Source: an uncultured Ruminococcus sp. (GTDB lineage: Bacteria; Bacillota; Clostridia; Oscillospirales; Ruminococcaceae). Taken from it: a stretch of DNA of 28,862 nt. The translations under genes were made by a program, and so were the position numbers. The notes beneath the pieces were generated by a model. That model saw only the letters and a program-made list of their open reading frames with translations. It had not been told where the DNA came from and ran no database searches. Position 1 is the first letter of the stretch; every line of letters begins with the position of its first letter. Location of the stretch: positions 1 to 28,862 of the forward strand of contig CALCRR010000107.1 of NCBI GenBank assembly GCA_937894495.1, in the 5' to 3' direction. Shown piece by piece: positions 1-8,916 of this stretch.

Positions 1-851
1 CGCTGGAAGCCAACCCCTGCACCCTGAATGAACAGAAGCTTAAAGACTTTAAAAGCGCAGGTATTAACAGGCTATCGCTGGGCATACAGTCGGCTGATGA
101 TATACAGCTTAAATTTCTTGGCAGGCTGCACGACAGCAAAACGGCGCAGACCGCCGCTGAGACAGCTTATAAAACAGGCTTTGAGAATATTTCGGGCGAT
201 ATCATGCTGGGGCTAAAAGGGCAGGATATACAAAGCCTTGAAAGTACCGTAGCTGCCATGTGCGCCATGCCGCTTAGCCATATCTCGGCATATATGCTTA
301 AAATCGAGGAAAACACAGCTTTTGACAGCGACAGGATAAGAGCCGTGACCGCCGATGAGGAGCTTATGTGCGAGCTTTATCTAAAGACCGCAGAGCTGCT
401 TGAAAGCAGGGGATTTGAGCATTATGAGATATCAAACTTTGCAAAAAACGGCAGGGTGTCAAGGCATAACCTCAAATACTGGCAGGGTGAGGAATACCTG
501 GGCTTCGGTGCGGCTGCCCACTCGTTTTTTTGCGGCAGAAGATACCGCTGCTTTGATGATATAAATGCTTTTATATCAAGTAAAGTCCAGCCGACAGAGA
601 TACTCGAAGAGAGTGTTGACAGGGCAGAGGAGTATATACTGCTGGGTCTGCGGCTGAAAGAGGGCATAAGCCTTGATATAATTTCAAAGCTATACTCGCC
701 CGCTGCCTGTGAACGGCTGGCAAAAAAGGCGGAGCTTTATCAGAAAGCAGGTCTTGTCAGCCTTAATGGAGACAGGCTTAGCCTTACCGTGAGGGGTTTT
801 CTTGTATCAAACAGCCTTATCGCCGGGTTTATTGAAGCTGCCGGTAGTTAA
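1..851 (+). CDS. hemW: HemW-like radical SAM protein, 3' part (5' end outside window)
   Basis: The reading frame is already open at position 3 and ends at 851, giving the last 282 residues. HemW is a radical-SAM family protein related to coproporphyrinogen III oxidase HemN; in bacteria it is a heme-binding protein thought to act in heme trafficking rather than oxidation. What shows this: an EANP segment at the start of the visible part, then INRLSLGIQS and GRLHDS, the central radical-SAM core signature of HemW/HemN, followed by the C-terminal HemN region (HYEISNFA, LKYW, GFGAAAHS). The CxxxCxxC cluster motif would lie upstream of the window and cannot be checked. An ATG at 204 inside the frame is an internal methionine, not the start. 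No clear terminator follows. Confidence 0.88.
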   Translation, partial: LEANPCTLNEQKLKDFKSAGINRLSLGIQSADDIQLKFLGRLHDSKTAQTAAETAYKTGFENISGDIMLGLKGQDIQSLESTVAAMCAMPLSHISAYMLKIEENTAFDSDRIRAVTADEELMCELYLKTAELLESRGFEHYEISNFAKNGRVSRHNLKYWQGEEYLGFGAAAHSFFCGRRYRCFDDINAFISSKVQPTEILEESVDRAEEYILLGLRLKEGISLDIISKLYSPAACERLAKKAELYQKAGLVSLNGDRLSLTVRGFLVSNSLIAGFIEAAGS

Positions 852-889
852 GAATGCCCAAAAAGTGCGGTGCTGTGTTGTGCATACTT

Positions 890-938
890 ACAATAAAATA
901 TCCGCTTTATTGTAATTGTAAATAAAAGGTGCTATAAT
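890..938 (+). promoter_or_regulatory. Promoter with AT-rich palindrome over the -35 region
   Basis: A -10 TATAAT (933-938) lies 17 bases after TTGTAA (910-915, four of six matches to TTGACA), 45 bases upstream of the lipoprotein gene. A perfect 8-bp inverted repeat, ACAATAAA (890-897) and TTTATTGT (906-913), overlaps the -35. No T-run follows the palindrome, so an operator fits better than a terminator for hemW; that role is inferred. Confidence 0.55.
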
Positions 939-982
939 TATAAGTAGTTTGTTTTTGTTTGTTATTTTAAGGAAATAAGCCT

Positions 983-1984
983 ATGATGATAAAGAAGCTC
1001 ACGGCGGCTGTTATGGCTGCCGCAATGATGTTTTCTCTTGCAGCCTGCGGCGAAAAGGCGCAGAAGGAAGAGATAGCTGTGCCTATATTAGAAGCCAGGC
1101 AGATAGAGTACAAGACCTGCACCGCCGAGATAGGCGATATCTCGGAGAAGTATTATAAGGAGGGCGCCTACGGCTACCCCTATACCCGAACTGTCAGGTT
1201 CTCTGCAAGCGGACAGATAAAGTCTATCGAGGTGGAGTCACCCTGCGATGTCAAGGAGGGCGACCTGCTCTGCACCCTTTATACCGACGATGTTGAGGAG
1301 CAGATAGAGCAGGAGAAGATAAGGCTTGACCAGGCGGAGTCTACGGTGAACACCCTGCGCGCAAACGGTGCATCTGCTGACGAGATACAGATGTCACAGT
1401 ATGATTATGAGATAGAAAAGCTGAAATATGACCGCCTGGTGGCGTCGCTTGATGACTATAACGTGTATGCCCCCTGTGACGGCGAGTTCAGCATTTTCTC
1501 GGGGGAGAGAATGGTTGAATTCAACGTGAACACCCCTGTGAATGAGGGCGGAATGTTCGGCTTCTGTTCTGACAAGAGCCAGCAGTATCTGTGTGTTGAT
1601 GTCTACGATGACCCGCTTTCAAACGTTAATTTCGGCACCTCGGTCACTCTGGAGCAGGGCGCTTTAAGCTCAACAGGCACCGTGACCGACATAGTTTTTC
1701 AGGATAACGGCGATTTTTCAGCCTATACCTACGTTATCTCACCCGACAATAAGGACGAGCTGTTTGACTTCGGCGAGATACAGGTGGTGTTCGATGTATA
1801 TTCAAGGCTCGATACAGTGATCATACCCAAAAAGGCTGTGAAGGAGCTTTCGGGCAGGAGCTTTGTTTACCTGCTGGTGGACGGCGTCAAGATAGAGCAG
1901 GACATCGAGCTGGGCATTGAGGACAATAAAAATGTCGAGGTAACGGCAGGTCTCAGCGGCGGCGAGGAGATAATACTTAACTGA
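983..1984 (+). CDS. HlyD/RND-type adaptor lipoprotein
   Basis: A 333-residue secreted lipoprotein of the membrane-fusion (HlyD/MacA/YknX-like) type. It has a hydrophobic signal peptide ending in a lipobox (LAAC, Cys22). A first barrel-sandwich half follows (about residues 65-110: ASGQIKSIEV, VKEGDLLCTLYTDD), then a Glu/Gln-rich helical hairpin (about 110-155), the second lipoyl-like half (YAPCDGEF) and a C-terminal beta domain (VIIPKKAVKEL). In Firmicutes such adaptors normally serve an ABC exporter, but no ATPase or permease gene is next to it here, so the partner is unknown. It starts at the first of two ATGs. It has its own promoter and is probably monocistronic. Confidence 0.75.
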   Translation: MMIKKLTAAVMAAAMMFSLAACGEKAQKEEIAVPILEARQIEYKTCTAEIGDISEKYYKEGAYGYPYTRTVRFSASGQIKSIEVESPCDVKEGDLLCTLYTDDVEEQIEQEKIRLDQAESTVNTLRANGASADEIQMSQYDYEIEKLKYDRLVASLDDYNVYAPCDGEFSIFSGERMVEFNVNTPVNEGGMFGFCSDKSQQYLCVDVYDDPLSNVNFGTSVTLEQGALSSTGTVTDIVFQDNGDFSAYTYVISPDNKDELFDFGEIQVVFDVYSRLDTVIIPKKAVKELSGRSFVYLLVDGVKIEQDIELGIEDNKNVEVTAGLSGGEEIILN

Positions 1985-2073
1985 TACAGCGTTAGCTGCG
2001 GTGTTATACTCACAAGTGCAGCGACCGACCCGATGTGTTAAGTTATGCAAAAGGGCGAAATTTTAAAAACCAC

Positions 2074-2102
2074 TTGATTTTTTATCGAAATTGGTGTAAA
2101 AT
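2074..2102 (+). promoter_or_regulatory. Promoter for the five-helix membrane protein gene
   Basis: TTGATT (2074-2079), a 17-base spacer, then TAAAAT (2097-2102). The start codon lies about 135 bases further on, so the leader is fairly long. The GGTGTAAAATAT block recurs in the promoter at 3224-3252. Confidence 0.55.
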
Positions 2103-2238
2103 ATAATAGGAATTGTGTTTTAAAAATTTCAGCAGGCTTTCAGGGCGGCAGATATAGATTGCCCGGATACCTGCAGGGTGTATTGAGAACACAGTTTGTG
2201 ATGACTGCAAAACGTAATCTTTAGGAGGATATTTTGAA

Positions 2239-3093
2239 ATGAAGGAGTTTTTGTCCAACGTATGGGTAAAGCGTGCGGTATCGGTATTCAACCTTGTGTA
2301 TTTTGCCGTTATTGCCCTTATAACCTACGCTACCTTCCTGTACGATCTGGAGTTTGCCGAGGGCAAGGAGAAATCGTTTTTTACAGTATATGTGGCAGCC
2401 AGCGTGGTATTTCTGGGGCTTATGATCTTTTCCAGGAACGAGCTGATAACAAGGATACTGAGCGTACTTATGCTGCTGGTGGTATTTTTGCTGCTGCTGT
2501 TTAATATGTATGACTGGATACTGGTCATACCGCCGATGGCAGTGGCGCTGATAATGTTTTTTGTGGCAGGCACCAATGAGACTGTCAAGGTGGTCATGGG
2601 CACTATCTATCTGCTAATGTATGTGCTGGGTCTGGTGGCATATTTCGTGTTCAACCTGCTGTTCGGCGGTACATCACAGCTGACCGAGCTCAATGCCGAT
2701 ATGGACAGAAACGGCGAAGTCTTTGCGATTTATAAGACCGAGTTCCCCAAGATCTGCGAGCTCGCCGCTGATGACCACGCTATCTCACCCGACGGCGAGT
2801 ACAGGATAATTCTTTACGATGTGCAGAACAGCGACAAGGGCGGCATAAACATAGTCGTAGTCCCCAGCGATGACGATATCGAGCTGAAATTCTTCACCCT
2901 GAAGCAGAAGGGCGTGCAGAAGACCATATCCAACCAGGGGCTGAGGGGAGTAGTTCCCGATGTATCCTGGACGGTGGACGAGGACGGCACACTTGATGTG
3001 CTCTACAGGCTCTCCCCCGAGAGTGAGCTTAAAAAGACCTCTGTAAGAGGAATGCCCGACAAGCAGTATCTGGAATTTTTGGGTATCAGCTAA
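2239..3093 (+). CDS. Membrane protein of unknown function, five helices plus soluble C-terminus
   Basis: I do not recognise a family. The 284-residue protein has five predicted membrane helices (about residues 13-35, 46-64, 71-90, 92-110 and 117-141), then a soluble C-terminal domain of about 135 residues. That domain contains a beta-rich stretch (YRIILYDVQN, INIVVVPSDDD, DGTLDVLYRLSPES) and is likely exposed on one face of the membrane. The start ATG is preceded by AGGAGG with about ten bases between. It has its own promoter and a strong terminator follows, so it is a single-gene unit. A function cannot be given. Confidence 0.75.
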   Translation: MKEFLSNVWVKRAVSVFNLVYFAVIALITYATFLYDLEFAEGKEKSFFTVYVAASVVFLGLMIFSRNELITRILSVLMLLVVFLLLLFNMYDWILVIPPMAVALIMFFVAGTNETVKVVMGTIYLLMYVLGLVAYFVFNLLFGGTSQLTELNADMDRNGEVFAIYKTEFPKICELAADDHAISPDGEYRIILYDVQNSDKGGINIVVVPSDDDIELKFFTLKQKGVQKTISNQGLRGVVPDVSWTVDEDGTLDVLYRLSPESELKKTSVRGMPDKQYLEFLGIS

Positions 3094-3121
3094 GGGCAGA
3101 AAAATCAGATATAAGTATCAT

Positions 3122-3160
3122 ACGGCACTTTTGTCAGCCTTTTGACAGAAGTGCCGTTTC
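3122..3160 (+). terminator. Rho-independent terminator
   Basis: The arms ACGGCACTT (3122-3130) and AAGTGCCGT (3149-3157) form a perfect 9-bp stem, extended inwards by TGTCA/TGACA, and are followed by TTTC. It lies 29 bases after the membrane-protein stop codon. Confidence 0.75.
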
Positions 3161-3223
3161 GGTTTATGTGCAGCACGGTACATTACAATTTGGTTACATA
3201 CAGCTTAATATGCCGTAATCTGC

Positions 3224-3252
3224 TTGACAATTTGCGTAAAAAGGTGTAAAAT
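3224..3252 (+). promoter_or_regulatory. Strong promoter for the secreted anchored protein
   Basis: Consensus TTGACA (3224-3229), an exact 17-base spacer, and TAAAAT (3247-3252). The leader of about 100 bases ends in AAGGAGGAG just upstream of the ATG at 3360. Confidence 0.75.
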
Positions 3253-3359
3253 ATTATCTGTGAAAATATTCGGTGCTGCCTGCACCGTGTTGTTGGCTTA
3301 AAAAGTGTGTATTTTACGAACACTAAGTCATTATAGTTCCCTAAGGAGGAGTTTTTTAT

Positions 3360-4340
3360 ATGAAAATATTCAACAGGATCGCCTGCCTGGCAGCGGCTGC
3401 TGTAATGTCGGTGTGCGCTGTGATGCCTGCCTATGCAGATGCCGAGGAGGAGCGGGTAATTGATCCCTATACAGAAAATGAGGAGATGCTGACTGAGGAC
3501 ACCGACGCTCCCACCATTTCATTCGACCTTTCCGACTGGAGCAAGTACCTCACCGTTACCGACGAGGGCTCAAGTCTTATCTCAATGAAGCTGGATAATG
3601 ATAACAAGACCGCCTATCAGGGTCAGTCATTAAAGGTCTCGGTGGCTTCCGACAGCGATGTTGAGGGACTGCACCAGTATTCGTGGGAGGCAAGGGACGC
3701 CGACGGCAACTATATCTATCCCGAGACACAGGGCGACGGCGCTGATGACCTTGACTATATCACCACAGGCTTCGTGCTCAAAGCGTCAGACTTCGGTCTT
3801 AACTACTTTGACGGCGGTATGCTCACCTTCAAGTACAGGATAAACCCGGACGCCGACGGTCTGCTCATGGACAACAGCTGCTTCGTTTTCCCCTGCTACG
3901 GCGATGATTATAACAGAGTCGAGTCAAGACAGCTGAAGCTTGAGTATAACAATACCGACTCCAACAACACCACAATGTTCGCAAACGGCGTTATGAGCGT
4001 GAGCGACGGCGTGGGCGCTGACAAGATAGTGTTCACCGTTCCGCTGGTGAAAAAGACCGACAAGATAGATGTGCTTTATCTTGACAACATAGTTTTCACC
4101 ACACAGTCAGGCAAGCAGGTGATCAACCTTGACGGCTACAACGAGAACGCTAAGGAGCAGAAGGGCGACCTGGCTATCGAGGTGCAGAAGAAGGATAACA
4201 CCATAAGCATTGCCGACAGCGGCAAATCCAAGACCGAGGGCACTAACGTGGTGATCATAGTGGGTGCAGTTATACTGGGTCTCGCTGTTGTGGCAGGAAT
4301 AGTTTTCCTGGTCATCAAGCTCAAAAACAGATTTTATTGA
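3360..4340 (+). CDS. Secreted, C-terminally membrane-anchored protein of unknown function
   Basis: This 326-residue protein has a classical signal peptide with a likely cleavage after AYA (residue 26). An acidic linker follows, then one or two beta-rich domains, from FDLSDWSKYLTV to IVFTTQSGKQVINLDGY. A C-terminal helix (about 296-319) is followed by a basic tail (KLKNRF), so the bulk should sit outside the cell, held in the membrane. The aromatic, beta-sandwich-like pattern is reminiscent of carbohydrate-binding modules, but I cannot assign one. It is not sortase-anchored: no LPxTG is present. A strong promoter and its own terminator make it a single-gene unit. Confidence 0.75.
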   Translation: MKIFNRIACLAAAAVMSVCAVMPAYADAEEERVIDPYTENEEMLTEDTDAPTISFDLSDWSKYLTVTDEGSSLISMKLDNDNKTAYQGQSLKVSVASDSDVEGLHQYSWEARDADGNYIYPETQGDGADDLDYITTGFVLKASDFGLNYFDGGMLTFKYRINPDADGLLMDNSCFVFPCYGDDYNRVESRQLKLEYNNTDSNNTTMFANGVMSVSDGVGADKIVFTVPLVKKTDKIDVLYLDNIVFTTQSGKQVINLDGYNENAKEQKGDLAIEVQKKDNTISIADSGKSKTEGTNVVIIVGAVILGLAVVAGIVFLVIKLKNRFY

Positions 4341-4382
4341 TAATTGCACCCCGGGCGGGGCAGTTTAAAAAGAATTATTCAG

Positions 4383-4422
4383 GGCATTTTTGTCAGTAAC
4401 ATGGCAAAAGTGCCTTTTCTTT
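4383..4422 (+). terminator. Rho-independent terminator
   Basis: GGCATTTTTG (4383-4392) pairs with CAAAAGTGCC (4405-4414), with one mismatch or wobble, and is followed by TTTTCTTT. It lies 43 bases downstream of the anchored-protein stop. Confidence 0.7.
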
Positions 4423-4500
4423 GCCTTGCAAAGCTTCGGCTGTGCGGATATATTGAGACCATCGCCGCAGAAGATAGCGCAACTATTCACTATTTTCCTC

Positions 4501-4529
4501 TTTACTTTACTGCGCGAATGTGCTATAAT
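4501..4529 (+). promoter_or_regulatory. Promoter of the fhs unit (extended -10)
   Basis: TTTACT (4501-4506), a 17-base spacer and TATAAT (4524-4529), with TG one base before the -10 (TGCTATAAT). It lies 100 bases upstream of the fhs start. Confidence 0.65.
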
Positions 4530-4628
4530 AAGCATAGGTAAGTATCAAAGTCCGTCAGTATGGGGTGAGTGGTTTTGATAAAGCCTTTTACCGCTGACAT
4601 ATTACAACTAAAGGGAGGACATATCATT

Positions 4629-6299
4629 ATGCTGTCAGATATCGAGATCGCAAAGCAGGCTAAAATGCTTAAAATATCCCAGATCGCTGCAAAGCTGGGT
4701 ATAAGTGAGGAGGACTACGAGCCATACGGTCACTATAAGGCCAAGCTCTCGGAAGCTCTCTATGAAAAAACCAAGGATACCCCCAACGGCAAGCTTATTC
4801 TGGTCACTGCCATCAACCCCACCCCTGCAGGCGAGGGCAAGACCACTATCTCGGTGGGTCTTGCGGAGTCTATGAACAGGATAGGCAAAAAAACTATCCT
4901 TGCTCTGCGTGAGCCGTCGCTGGGACCCGTTTTCGGCATAAAGGGGGGCGCTGCAGGCGGCGGCTATGCCCAGGTGGTGCCTATGGAGGATATCAACCTG
5001 CACTTTACAGGTGATATGCACGCCATAACCTCTGCCAACAACCTGCTGTGTGCGCTGATAGATAACCATATGCAGCAGGGTAATCCCCTTAAAATAGACC
5101 AGCGCAGGATAATGTTCAAGCGCTGCCTTGATATGAATGACAGAGCGCTGAGAGATATCATAATCGGTCTGGGCTCAAAGGTCAACGGTATACCAAGAGA
5201 GGACTCCTTCCAGATAACCGTGGCTTCCGAGATAATGGCGATACTCTGCCTTGCCGCAGACCTTGATGACCTGAAAAAGAGGATAGAGCGCATACTTGTG
5301 GCATACACCACCGACGGCAAGCCTGTTTATGCCAAGGATATCGGCGGCTGCGGAGCTATGGTGGCGCTTTTGAAGGACGCACTGAAGCCTAACCTGGTGC
5401 AGACGCTGGAAAATAACCCTGCCCTTATCCACGGCGGACCCTTTGCAAATATCGCCCACGGCTGCAACTCTGTGAGAGCCACCAAGCTGGCGCTGAAGCT
5501 TGCAGACTACACCGTTACCGAGGCTGGCTTCGGCTCTGATCTTGGCGCTGAGAAGTTCTTTGATATCAAGTGCCGCTTTGCAGGCTTAAAGCCGAGCTGC
5601 GCTGTGCTGGTGGCTACCATACGTGCCCTTAAATACAACGGCGGCGTGCCCAGAGCCGAGCTCACCGAGGAGAACGTTGAGGCGCTGAAAAAGGGCATTG
5701 TTAACCTTAAAACACACGTTGAGAATATGCATAAGTTCGGCGTGCCTGTGGTGGTGGCTATCAACCGCTTTATGACCGACACCGACGCCGAGATTGCAGT
5801 AGTGCGTGAGACCTGCGAGGAGCTGGGGGTCAAGGTATCGCTGGCTGAGATATTCGCAAAGGGCAGCGAGGGCGGTACTGACCTTGCCAGGAAGGTGGTG
5901 GACACTATCGAGAACGAGCAGTCAGACTTCAAGCCGCTGTATGATGAAAAGCTGCCTGTAAAGGAAAAGCTGGGTATCATCGCAAAAGAGATATACAGAG
6001 CCGACGGCGTGAACTACACCGCACAGGCTGAAAAGGCTTTGAAGGAGATAAACGACCTGGGCTTCGGGGATATCCCAGTATGCGTTGCAAAGACCCAGTA
6101 TTCGCTTTCGGACGACCCTGCAAAGCTGGGCAAGCCTGAGAATTTCAATATAACCGTGAGAGACCTTCGCCTCAGCGCAGGCGCAGGCTTTGTGGTGGCA
6201 TACACAGGCGATATAATGACCATGCCCGGTCTGCCAAAGGTGCCTGCCGCAAATAATATAGACTGCGACAACGAGGGAAATATCTACGGCTTGTTCTGA
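4629..6299 (+). CDS. fhs: Formate-tetrahydrofolate ligase
   Basis: Fhs joins formate to tetrahydrofolate using ATP to give 10-formyl-THF, feeding purine, formyl-Met and one-carbon metabolism in the cytoplasm. From the start used here the protein is 556 residues, the normal family length. It has the family P-loop [10 protein letters not shown] (about 64-73), the long invariant block [17 protein letters not shown] (about 97-113), and [20 protein letters not shown]. The frame is open from 4569, but the ATG at 4629 has GGGAGG ten bases upstream and gives the family's usual N-terminus, so the 20 extra residues are rejected. It is the first gene of a closely spaced run of four. No other folate gene is adjacent. 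Confidence 0.96.
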   Translation: MLSDIEIAKQAKMLKISQIAAKLGISEEDYEPYGHYKAKLSEALYEKTKDTPNGKLILVTAINPTPAGEGKTTISVGLAESMNRIGKKTILALREPSLGPVFGIKGGAAGGGYAQVVPMEDINLHFTGDMHAITSANNLLCALIDNHMQQGNPLKIDQRRIMFKRCLDMNDRALRDIIIGLGSKVNGIPREDSFQITVASEIMAILCLAADLDDLKKRIERILVAYTTDGKPVYAKDIGGCGAMVALLKDALKPNLVQTLENNPALIHGGPFANIAHGCNSVRATKLALKLADYTVTEAGFGSDLGAEKFFDIKCRFAGLKPSCAVLVATIRALKYNGGVPRAELTEENVEALKKGIVNLKTHVENMHKFGVPVVVAINRFMTDTDAEIAVVRETCEELGVKVSLAEIFAKGSEGGTDLARKVVDTIENEQSDFKPLYDEKLPVKEKLGIIAKEIYRADGVNYTAQAEKALKEINDLGFGDIPVCVAKTQYSLSDDPAKLGKPENFNITVRDLRLSAGAGFVVAYTGDIMTMPGLPKVPAANNIDCDNEGNIYGLF

Positions 6300-6315
6300 T
6301 AAAACAGGAGAAAAA

Positions 6316-7269
6316 ATGAGAGCTGAAATTTTTATAGCTGCTTTGACCTGCGCTGCAATGCTTAGCTTGACAGCCTGCGGCAGCAAAGAGAGCACAGAGA
6401 GCGAGAGCACCGATGAAAACGCTGTGCTGAGAAAAGAGCTGGAAAACTACCCCCCTGAGGTAAGGGAGCTTGAGTATGATAACGGCAATTTAGTCCCCAT
6501 AAGGATAATAATGCCCGACGGCAGCGAGTCTGAGGACAGCACCGTTTATGAGAACGACCTTATCTCAATAAAATACCAGGGGGTGAGCTTTGAGTATGAC
6601 GATAATGTGAGGAATACCTACTACACCTTCACCTTCACAGCCGAGAACAAGACCGATGAAAATATGGAGCTTTGCACAACCTTCGGCATCAACGACACCG
6701 TCACAGGCGGCAGGAGCTATACCGAGATATATGCAAATTCCACCGAAACGCTGGAGATATCAAGAAGCTATGTGGACGATATCAGCCCCGTCAGCGACAC
6801 CGTAGCCTCGGTGTTCGCCGAATTTGAGCTGGACGATGACTATTTTGAGATAATAGACACCAGCGGACCTGCCGAGATAGTTTTCAGCGATGATAAGCCC
6901 CCAAGCTACACCTATGAGGGCTTTGAGCCTGTGTATGAGGACGATGTGATAACAGTGAAGAAGATAGGCTCTTACATTGAAGATGATGTGTGCAAGGTAA
7001 GGCTTTTTGTGGAGAATAAAAGCAGCAGCAGCGTCTACGCAGGAGCCGAGGCTGCCGTCAACACCAGCGGCGATACCTTTTTTGCAAGTATGGACTGTTT
7101 TGCCCCCGCAGGCAAAAACAGCGTGGCAACAGCCACCGTCAGGCGCTATGATGGTGAGGTAAGTGAAGCTGACACCCAGGGCTTGATGATGACCATGTAC
7201 TACACCATGACAAACGGCACCGAGACTGAATACAAGATGATAGATGACCTTATAAAGCTGGATAAATAG
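6316..7269 (+). CDS. Lipoprotein with two immunoglobulin-like repeats, function unknown
   Basis: The 317-residue precursor has a signal peptide ending in lipobox LTAC (Cys21) and a Ser/Glu-rich tether. Two similar beta-rich domains follow. The first is about residues 75-190 (VYENDLISIKYQGVSFEYDD, then FTAENKTDEN); the second runs from about 200 to the end (VYEDDVITVKKIG, then LFVENKSSSS). Both open with a VYE-(N/D)-D-hydrophobic strand and carry an ENK motif, which suggests an internal duplication, as in cell-surface lipoproteins of the DUF4352/DUF5067 kind. That family assignment is tentative. The RBS AGGAG lies 6 bases before the ATG, and the gene starts 16 bases after fhs. Confidence 0.75.
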   Translation: MRAEIFIAALTCAAMLSLTACGSKESTESESTDENAVLRKELENYPPEVRELEYDNGNLVPIRIIMPDGSESEDSTVYENDLISIKYQGVSFEYDDNVRNTYYTFTFTAENKTDENMELCTTFGINDTVTGGRSYTEIYANSTETLEISRSYVDDISPVSDTVASVFAEFELDDDYFEIIDTSGPAEIVFSDDKPPSYTYEGFEPVYEDDVITVKKIGSYIEDDVCKVRLFVENKSSSSVYAGAEAAVNTSGDTFFASMDCFAPAGKNSVATATVRRYDGEVSEADTQGLMMTMYYTMTNGTETEYKMIDDLIKLDK

Positions 7270-7297
7270 GCAGCGTTATACAAAAGAAGGGTGAAAA

Positions 7298-8497
7298 ATG
7301 GCGAACTCAGTTGAAACCAAGGAGAAACAGACAGCTTCGCAGCAGGACACCGCAGAGGATAAAAGGGTACATAAAAAATTCAGGCATAAGCAGCCGGCGG
7401 CTATGGCAGCACTGCTTGTCATGTGCGTTATACTGAATATTATAGCGTGGCAGAGCTCCGCTTTCTGCGACTTTTACCAGAAGCACATATATCCGATATG
7501 GGTCGGCAGCTACGGCAGGCTCACATCGCTGCTGCCCTTCTCCTTTGGCGAGCTGCTGATAGCTGTGGCTGTGTTCGGCATACCGCTTTCTTTAGTGGTG
7601 ATGATAGTTCTGCTCATTATAAAAAAAGGCAGGCGCAAAAGGGTGGCAAGGGTGTTCGGCTTTATCTATGGGTGGATAGTGACCTTTGTGGTGCTCACCG
7701 AGACTCTCAACTGCTTTGTGCTCTACCACTGCTCAACGCTGGCTGAACTAAACGGCATACCCACCAAGCAGCACACCGACGCCGAGCTTGAGGCGCTGGC
7801 ATATCGGGTGATAGACCGGATAAACCTACTTGCTCCGCAGGTGCAGCGTGATGATGACGGCAGATTTATCCTCACCGCCGATACCACCGATACCGCCCGT
7901 GACGCCATGCGTGCACTGGGCAGCGAGTTTGAAGATCTGGGGGGATATTACGTAGTCCCCAAAAGTATATACTGCTCGTTTTTTATGAGCCAGATGGACC
8001 TTATGGGCATATATTTTCCCTTTTCTATGGAGGCTAATTACAATAACGAGATGTACAAGGCTAAGCTGCCTGCCACCATATGCCATGAGCTCGCCCACAC
8101 CAAGGGCTTTATGCAGGAGGACGAGGCGAACTTTTTAGCCTTTGCTGCCTGCGACAGGTGCGATAATGTGGAGTACCGCTACTCGGGCTATCTGTCGGCG
8201 CTGACCCAGATACGCAACAAGGTGTTTGAGTATGCCGACGAGGAGACCAAAGTAGAGTTTGACAGCAGGATAAGCGACCTGGTCTGGGCGGATATCGACG
8301 GCAACAGAGAGTTCTGGCAGTCGGTGGAGGAAGCCGAGGACACGGTGTTCGACAGCAAGTCGGTGAGCGAAGTTTCCGACAAGGCTATGGAGACCTCGCT
8401 GCATTTAAACGGGGTGGAGGACGGCAAAAAGTCCTACGGCAGAATGGTGGACCTTATGCTGAATTATTATGGTGATAAGGATTTTGCAGAGCATTAA
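7298..8497 (+). CDS. DUF3810-family membrane metallopeptidase-like protein
   Basis: This 399-residue protein has a charged cytoplasmic N-terminus, three membrane helices (about 33-50, 84-108 and 117-140) and a large C-terminal domain. That domain holds the zinc-peptidase motif HELAH (His263, Glu264, His267), followed by KGFMQEDEANFLAF, where a Glu of EDE can be the third zinc ligand. This HELAHxxGFxxEDEANF pattern is the hallmark of DUF3810, a gluzincin-like family with no settled substrate. The active site is probably at the outer membrane face. The gene follows the lipoprotein by 28 bases and is probably co-transcribed from the fhs promoter. Peptidase activity is inferred from the motif. 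Confidence 0.85.
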   Translation: MANSVETKEKQTASQQDTAEDKRVHKKFRHKQPAAMAALLVMCVILNIIAWQSSAFCDFYQKHIYPIWVGSYGRLTSLLPFSFGELLIAVAVFGIPLSLVVMIVLLIIKKGRRKRVARVFGFIYGWIVTFVVLTETLNCFVLYHCSTLAELNGIPTKQHTDAELEALAYRVIDRINLLAPQVQRDDDGRFILTADTTDTARDAMRALGSEFEDLGGYYVVPKSIYCSFFMSQMDLMGIYFPFSMEANYNNEMYKAKLPATICHELAHTKGFMQEDEANFLAFAACDRCDNVEYRYSGYLSALTQIRNKVFEYADEETKVEFDSRISDLVWADIDGNREFWQSVEEAEDTVFDSKSVSEVSDKAMETSLHLNGVEDGKKSYGRMVDLMLNYYGDKDFAEH

Positions 8498-8509
8498 GGA
8501 GATGTGACA

Positions 8510-8842
8510 ATGAGCATAGCAGTTAATATTTATTACACAGGCACAAACGGCAGTGCGAAAGCCTTTGCCGAGGAGATGGAGCTAAGCGGTACGGCAGAGC
8601 TTATCAGGCAGGAGCAGGGCAACGAGGGCTATGAGTATTTCTACCCGAAAAACGACCCCGAGACAGTGCTGCTGATAGACCGCTGGAGAGACCAGCAGTC
8701 GATAGACGCCCACCATGCATCACCCATGATGGAGACTATAGCTAAGCTCAGAGAAAAGTATCAGCTTAAAATGCGGGTAGAGCGTTTCATCACCGATGAA
8801 AGCGGCATACCCGAGGGCGACAGAAAATTTATAAGAGAATAA
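8510..8842 (+). CDS. Antibiotic biosynthesis monooxygenase (ABM) domain protein
   Basis: A 110-residue ferredoxin-like ABM-fold protein, related to YgiN-type quinol monooxygenases. The N-terminal strand (IAVNIYYTG) is followed by a helix with AKAFAEEME, the strand GYEYFYPKND..VLLIDRWRDQQSIDAHHASPMM, and a final VERFITD strand. The RW-x-D-x4-hydrophobic-x2-H-x2-S segment is typical of the family. Members oxidise small aromatics or quinols without cofactors; the substrate is unknown. The ATG at 8510 is chosen over a GTG at 8504 because AAGGAG (overlapping the previous stop) lies 8 bases before the ATG. It is the last gene of the fhs run. Confidence 0.8.
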   Translation: MSIAVNIYYTGTNGSAKAFAEEMELSGTAELIRQEQGNEGYEYFYPKNDPETVLLIDRWRDQQSIDAHHASPMMETIAKLREKYQLKMRVERFITDESGIPEGDRKFIRE

Positions 8843-8845
8843 AAC

Positions 8846-8900
8846 AGTACGATAAAATGTACAGCTGCAATTAGTGAAAAGCTGTACAAAAAAACGTACT
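8846..8900. other. Nested stem-loop between the ABM gene and tsaE
   Basis: The inner arms TGTACAGCT (8858-8866) and AGCTGTACA (8880-8888) form a perfect 9-bp stem, framed by an outer AGTACG/CGTACT pair (8846-8851 and 8895-8900). An A-run, not a T-run, follows on the plus strand, so it is not a classic terminator. It lies just upstream of the tsaE RBS and may act as an mRNA end-protector or a protein site. Confidence 0.5.
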
Positions 8901-8916
8901 ATTAAAAGGACGTTCA

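Noticed and set aside
4344..4578. Two overlapping 62-65 residue frames downstream of the anchored protein
   Set aside because: They run through a terminator hairpin and the fhs promoter and have no RBS.
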